In this document: positions 34,713 to 38,993 of the stretch, one piece after another
Layout of the letters: each line of letters begins with the position of its first letter
How positions within the stretch are numbered: position 1 is the first letter of the stretch
Origin: Bradyrhizobium yuanmingense
GTDB lineage: Bacteria; Pseudomonadota; Alphaproteobacteria; Rhizobiales; Xanthobacteraceae
Assembly: GCF_029167105.1 (NCBI RefSeq)
Contig: NZ_JARFML010000051.1
Coordinates: 1-38,993 of the forward strand
Direction: 5' to 3'
Length of the DNA: 38,993 bases
The notes under the pieces: model-generated
What the model was told of the DNA's origin: nothing
Databases searched by the model: none
The model's input: only the letters and a program-made list of their open reading frames with translations
Program-made: the position numbers and the translations under genes

Positions 34713-37432
34713 GCCTGGAGGTCAATGGCGAGGCATTTTCCCAGGAGCCGCGCGCCGGCCAGTGCCTGCGCACGTTCCTGCGCGAGCTCGGCCATTTCGG
34801 CGTTAAGAAGGGCTGCGATGCCGGCGACTGCGGCGCCTGCACCGTGCTGCTGGACGGCGAGCCGGTGCACAGCTGCCTGATCCCGGCGTTCCGGGCCGAG
34901 GGCCGCAGCGTGACGACGATCGAAGGCCTTGGCGGCGATCACGGCACGCATCCGATGCAGCAGGCCTTCCTCGATGCGCAGGGCTTTCAATGCGGATTCT
35001 GCACCGCCGGCATGATCCTGACCTGCGCCTCGCTGAACCAGGCGCAGCGCACCGATCTCGGCACGGCGCTGAAAGGCAATATCTGCCGCTGCACCGGCTA
35101 TCGGTCGATCGAGGACGCGATCCTCGGCAATGCCAATGTCGAGGCGAGCGTCGAGGCCGGCGCCGCCTTCGGCCGCAGCCTGCCCGCCCCCGCAGGCCCC
35201 GACGTGGTCCGCGGCACGGCACGCTACACCTTCGACACCGCAATCGATGGTCTGCTGCACATCAAGCTGCTGCGCTCGCCGCATGCGCACGCCAGGATCG
35301 TCGCGATCGACAAGTCGGACGCGCTGAGCATCCCCGGAGTGCACGCCGTGCTGACGCACGAGGATGCGCCGTCCGTCCTGATCTCGACGGCGCGGCATGA
35401 GAAAGACTGGATGGACCCGGAGGATACCCGCGTCCTGGATGACGTCGTCCGTTTCATCGGCCAGAAGGTTGCCGCCGTCGTCGCCGAGACTGAAGCCGCC
35501 GCCGAGGCGGCGTGCCGCAAGCTGAAAGTCAGTTACGAGGTCCTGCCGGCGCTGATCGATCCAGAGCTGGCGATGGCCCCGGGTGCGCCGGTCATCCATC
35601 CCGACCGCACCACTGCGAACCGCGTTGCCGACGCCCAGCGCAACCTGGTCGCGGAGACGCATGGCGAGTTCGGCGATGTCGCATCGGCCCTCGCCACATC
35701 TGCCGCCACCTATGAGGCCATCTTCCACAGTCACCGTGTGCAGCACGCTGCGCTCGAGACCCATGGTGGCCTTGCCTGGCTCGATGATTCCGGCGTGCTC
35801 AACGTCCGCACCTCGACGCAAGTGCCGTTCCTGACCCGGCGTGCGCTGTCGGACATCTTCCAGCTCCCCATGGGCAAGGTCCGCGTGTTCTGCGAACGCG
35901 TCGGCGGCGGGTTCGGCGGCAAGCAGGAGATGTTCGTCGAGGACATCCTGGCGCTTGCCGCGCTGAAGACCGGGCGGCCGGTCAAGCTGGAGCTGACACG
36001 CGAGGAGCAGTTCATCGCGAGCTCGACGCGGCATCCGATGCGGATCCACGTCAAGGCTGGCGCGGACAGCAACGGCAAGCTCACCGCGCTCCAGCTCGAC
36101 GTGCTCTCCAACACCGGCGCCTACGGCAATCACGCCGGCCCCGTGATGTTCCACGCGCTGGCGGAGTCCATCGCCGTCTACAATTGCCCGAACAAGCGGG
36201 TCGACGGCGTCGCCGTCTACACCAACACCGTGCCGGCGGGCGCGTTTCGCGGCTATGGCCTGCCGCAGGCGCTGATCGCGGTGGAAGCTGCGATCGACGA
36301 ACTGGCGGGGCAGCTCGGCATCAGCCCCTACGAGATGCGCCGGCGCAATATCGTGAGGCCCGGCGATCCCATGCTGTCGCCGCCGCCGTCCGAATATCAC
36401 GACGTGCTCTACGGCTCCTACGGGCTCGACCAGTGTCTCGATCTCGTCGAGCGCGCCATGCAGGCCGATAGCCCGCAGCCGGAGCTGTCGCCGGATTGGC
36501 TGATCGGCGACGGCATCGCGCTGACCATGATCGACACCGTGCCACCGGCCGGCCACTTCGCGGATGCGACGATTGCGCTCAACGACCACGGCGGCTTCGA
36601 CCTCACCGTCGGCACGGCCGAGTTCGGCAACGGCACCAGCACCGTGCATCGCCAGATCGCGGCGACCACGCTGGCGACCACCGTCGACAAGATTCGTCTG
36701 CGCCAGTCCGACACCGCCCATGGCGGCCACGACACCGGCGCGTATGGCAGCGCCGGCACCTTCGTTGCGGGCAAGGCGACGCATGCGGCAGCCGTGCAGC
36801 TTGCGAGCGAGCTGAAGGCGGCAGCCGCCGGGGCCTGGCTGTGCGATGTGGACACTTGCGCGCTCGATGCGGACTCCGTCGTCAGCGGCGTCCGCCGCAT
36901 GCCTTTCACGGAGCTGGCGAAGCTCGCCCGCGAGCGCGGCCGGCCGTTCGCCGGCAGCGGCACGTCCGGCGGCACGCCGCGATCGGTCGGGTTCAACGTA
37001 CACGGCTTTCGCGTCGCGGTGAACAAGGCGACCGGCGAGCTCCGGATTCTCAGGAGCGTGCACGCCGCGGACGCCGGCGTCGTCGCCAATCCCATGCAGT
37101 GCCGCGGTCAGGTCGAAGGCGGCGTGGCGCAGGCGCTCGGCGCTGCGCTCTACGAGGAGATGGTGATCGACGCGAGCGGGCGCGTCACCAATCCGAAATT
37201 CCGCGACTATCATTTGCCCTCTTTCGCCGACGTGCCGCGCACGGAGGTCTTCTTCGCCGAGACGTCCGACACGATCGGCCCGCTTGGCGCGAAGTCGATG
37301 AGCGAGAGCCCGTACAATCCGGTCGCCGCCGCGCTCGGCAACGCGATCGCGGATGCCACCGGCATTCGCTTCACCGCGCCGCCCTTCAAGCCGGACCGGC
37401 TGTTTCCGGCGCTCCATGACAAATTTGGCTAG
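34709..37432 (+). CDS. Fused 2Fe-2S / molybdopterin-binding subunit of a xanthine dehydrogenase-type enzyme
   Basis: A protein of 907 aa in which the small iron-sulphur subunit (1 to about 150) is fused to the large molybdopterin subunit. Cluster ligands are seen in KGCDAGDCGACTVLLDG and QCGFCTAGMIL with GNICRCTGYRSIEDA. The molybdopterin part has RVGGGFGGKQE, AFRGYGLPQALIAVE (the Arg typical of purine hydroxylases), and the likely catalytic Glu in KSMSESPYNPVAAALGNAI. Expected reaction: hydroxylation of hypoxanthine/xanthine or a similar purine towards urate. Neighbouring deaminase and NCS2 permease support a purine substrate. Cofactor insertion normally needs XdhC and a Moco sulphurase, neither present here. 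Confidence 0.88.
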   Translation: MSLEVNGEAFSQEPRAGQCLRTFLRELGHFGVKKGCDAGDCGACTVLLDGEPVHSCLIPAFRAEGRSVTTIEGLGGDHGTHPMQQAFLDAQGFQCGFCTAGMILTCASLNQAQRTDLGTALKGNICRCTGYRSIEDAILGNANVEASVEAGAAFGRSLPAPAGPDVVRGTARYTFDTAIDGLLHIKLLRSPHAHARIVAIDKSDALSIPGVHAVLTHEDAPSVLISTARHEKDWMDPEDTRVLDDVVRFIGQKVAAVVAETEAAAEAACRKLKVSYEVLPALIDPELAMAPGAPVIHPDRTTANRVADAQRNLVAETHGEFGDVASALATSAATYEAIFHSHRVQHAALETHGGLAWLDDSGVLNVRTSTQVPFLTRRALSDIFQLPMGKVRVFCERVGGGFGGKQEMFVEDILALAALKTGRPVKLELTREEQFIASSTRHPMRIHVKAGADSNGKLTALQLDVLSNTGAYGNHAGPVMFHALAESIAVYNCPNKRVDGVAVYTNTVPAGAFRGYGLPQALIAVEAAIDELAGQLGISPYEMRRRNIVRPGDPMLSPPPSEYHDVLYGSYGLDQCLDLVERAMQADSPQPELSPDWLIGDGIALTMIDTVPPAGHFADATIALNDHGGFDLTVGTAEFGNGTSTVHRQIAATTLATTVDKIRLRQSDTAHGGHDTGAYGSAGTFVAGKATHAAAVQLASELKAAAAGAWLCDVDTCALDADSVVSGVRRMPFTELAKLARERGRPFAGSGTSGGTPRSVGFNVHGFRVAVNKATGELRILRSVHAADAGVVANPMQCRGQVEGGVAQALGAALYEEMVIDASGRVTNPKFRDYHLPSFADVPRTEVFFAETSDTIGPLGAKSMSESPYNPVAAALGNAIADATGIRFTAPPFKPDRLFPALHDKFG

Positions 37433-37456
37433 ATGCATGTTTCGGGGGATACATCC

Positions 37457-38854
37457 ATGAGCAACGACGTCCATCCCGTCGACGAGGTCCTGCCGGTCCC
37501 GCGCCTGCTCGCGCTCGGGCTCCAGCACGTGCTGGTGATGTATGCCGGCGCGGTCGCGGTCCCCCTCATCATCGGCCGCGCGCTGAAGCTGCCGCCGGAG
37601 GACGTCGCCTTCTTGATCAGCGCCGACCTGTTCGCCTGCGGACTTGTGACGCTGGTCCAGTGCCTCGGCTTCCCCGGCGTCGGCATCCGCCTGCCCGTGA
37701 TGATGGGCGTGACCTTTGCTTCGGTCGGCCCGATGCTGTCGATGGCGGCTTCACCGGAAATCGGCCTGCTCGGCATCTACGGCTCCGTGATCGCCGCCGG
37801 TCTGTTCGGCATCGTCGTTGCACCGTTCGTCAGCCGGCTGCTGCCGCTGTTTCCTCCCGTCGTCACCGGCACCATCATTCTCATCATCGGCATCTCCCTG
37901 ATGCGCGTCGGCATCAACTGGGCCGGCGGCGGCCTGCCGACGTTGACGAAGGTGGTCGACGGCGTTCCCGGCAGCTTTCCCAATCCGGCCTATGGGCAAT
38001 TGCAGGGGCTCGGCATCTCGCTGTTCGTGCTGCTCTTCATCCTCGGCCTGATCAAATGGGGCAGCGGGTTTCTCGCCAACGTCGCCGTGCTGCTCGGCAT
38101 CATCGCCGGCGCGGTGCTCGCGAGCATTCTGGGCGTGATGCATTTCGACAAGGTCGCCGCCGCCTCCTGGGGCGCACTCGTGATTCCCTTCCGCTTCGGC
38201 ATGCCGCAATTCCACCTGGTGCCGGTCATCACCATGTGCATCGTCATGATCGTGGTGATGATCGAATCGCTCGGTATGTTCCTGGCGCTCGGCGAGATCA
38301 CCGGCAAGGCCGTCGACCGCGAAGCCCTGAGCCGGGGCCTGCGCGCCGACGGGCTCGGCACGCTGCTCGGCGGCATCTTCAACACGTTTCCCTATACCTC
38401 GTTTTCGCAGAACGTCGGCCTCGTCTCGGTCACGGCCGTGCGCTCGCGCTGGGTGACGGTGACGGGCGGCTGCATCCTGCTCGTGCTCGGGCTCTTGCCG
38501 AAGCTCGCTGCGCTGGTGGAGGCGGTGCCGCTGGTCGTGCTCGGCGGCGCCGGCCTCGTGATGTTCGGCATGGTGGCGGCCACCGGCGCACGCATCCTGG
38601 CCGCGGTCGATTTCCGCAACAACCGCTACAATCTCTTCATTGTCGCGATCTCGATCGGCTTTGGGCTGATACCGCTCGTTGCTCCCGGTTTTTTCCGCAA
38701 TCTGCCGCACGATCTGCACCCGCTGCTGGAGTCCGGCATTCTGCTGTGCGCGGTCGTGTCGGTGCTGCTCAATGCCTTCTTCAACGGATTGAGCGGTGGC
38801 GCTGCCGCGGAGGCAGACGCGGCATCAGCCGCCGCATCGGCACAGCATGTCTAA
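37457..38854 (+). CDS. NCS2 nucleobase permease (xanthine/uric acid type)
   Basis: A protein of 465 aa with about 12-14 membrane helices. Family features are LQHVLVMYAGAVAVPLI, the substrate helix IESLGMFLALGEITGK, and the signature FPYTSFSQNVGLVSVTAV. In the NCS2 signature the residue after Thr is usually Gly, Lys or Arg; here it is Ala. It imports xanthine, urate or related purines with protons. The ATG at 37457 is preferred because GGGGGA lies upstream; ATG 37433 would add eight residues. It is the third gene of the operon, 24 bp after the dehydrogenase. Confidence 0.88.
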   Translation: MSNDVHPVDEVLPVPRLLALGLQHVLVMYAGAVAVPLIIGRALKLPPEDVAFLISADLFACGLVTLVQCLGFPGVGIRLPVMMGVTFASVGPMLSMAASPEIGLLGIYGSVIAAGLFGIVVAPFVSRLLPLFPPVVTGTIILIIGISLMRVGINWAGGGLPTLTKVVDGVPGSFPNPAYGQLQGLGISLFVLLFILGLIKWGSGFLANVAVLLGIIAGAVLASILGVMHFDKVAAASWGALVIPFRFGMPQFHLVPVITMCIVMIVVMIESLGMFLALGEITGKAVDREALSRGLRADGLGTLLGGIFNTFPYTSFSQNVGLVSVTAVRSRWVTVTGGCILLVLGLLPKLAALVEAVPLVVLGGAGLVMFGMVAATGARILAAVDFRNNRYNLFIVAISIGFGLIPLVAPGFFRNLPHDLHPLLESGILLCAVVSVLLNAFFNGLSGGAAAEADAASAAASAQHV

Positions 38855-38887
38855 AGCGCGATGCGACTAGCACTACTTTGGCAGATT

Positions 38888-38992
38888 CTATTTGCGCCCG
38901 TGTTTTTCAAGGATTTGTTTTCGGCAGTAGGGACACCGTTGAGGCGGCGGCCGAAGGATGAGATCGACGATGGCGTGACGTACGGCGGGCAT
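38888..38992 (-). CDS. Probable 3' end of a small CxxC protein, cut by the window edge
   Basis: On the minus strand the frame from 38992 to the stop at 38888 reads PAVRHAIVDLILRPPP, then RCPYCRKQILEKHGRK. The CPYC pair suggests a metal-binding or thioredoxin-like end. The ATG at 38992 could be the start (34 aa) or internal. Too little sequence for an assignment. Confidence 0.35.
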   Translation of the reverse strand: MPAVRHAIVDLILRPPPQRCPYCRKQILEKHGRK

Positions 38993-38993
38993 G

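Noticed and set aside
33857..37528. A 1223-codon open frame on the minus strand opposite the xdh genes
   Set aside because: It is antisense to clear FAD and molybdopterin subunits with full motifs, and its own translation is Arg/Asp/His-rich without any recognisable domain: a high-GC shadow.

Overview
The window looks like a chromosomal segment of a Bradyrhizobium-type alphaproteobacterium. The evidence is high GC, rhizobial protein sequences, a GcrA-family regulator, typical Bradyrhizobium interspersed repeats, and a large set of nitrogen-scavenging genes. No rRNA, tRNA, CRISPR array or intact insertion sequence was seen.

Layout. (1) 1-951: decayed insertion-sequence debris (an IS1182/IS5-type transposase fragment and two IS ends facing away from each other) and one doubtful ORF. 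(2) 1227-7172: an envelope/signalling locus. A FecR-domain exported protein and a CHASE2-PAS-GGDEF-EAL membrane protein lie on the minus strand, divergent from a TpsB/FhaC-type outer-membrane transporter that has no TpsA substrate gene nearby. (3) 7687-9902: small genes, namely a c-type cytochrome, a phasin and short conserved or exported proteins. (4) 9948-12246: a compact regulatory module. A GcrA paralogue and a DUF6456-like protein diverge from a LexA/CI-like S24 regulator, followed by a 91-aa protein. Near-identical palindromes sit inside the promoter spacers of the S24 gene and the 91-aa gene, with a weaker copy at the gcrA-like promoter. (5) 12331-16977: quinone oxidoreductase, a small zinc-ribbon protein, a MoxR ATPase/VWA (CoxE-like) pair and two small unknowns. 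(6) 17115-38854: a nitrogen-scavenging region.

The scavenging region holds formamidase, an allantoate-amidohydrolase-like enzyme, two complete BMP-family ABC importers, a biuret amidohydrolase translationally coupled inside the first importer operon, a CDA-fold deaminase, an 8-oxoguanine-deaminase-like amidohydrolase, a two-gene xanthine-dehydrogenase-type enzyme (separate FAD subunit plus fused 2Fe-2S/molybdopterin subunit) and an NCS2 nucleobase permease. Three plus-strand operons here (first importer, second importer, xdh-permease) each have a sigma-54 type -24/-12 element upstream, which suggests shared RpoN/NtrC nitrogen control. Together these genes would import oxidised purines, ureides and/or biuret-like amides and strip ammonia from them. 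Urate oxidase, allantoinase, allophanate hydrolase and cyanuric acid hydrolase are not in the window.

The observations most worth following are the biuret hydrolase embedded in a BMP-type transporter operon and the S24/GcrA-like operator circuit. All assignments come from reading the sequence and from remembered family motifs; no database search was run.
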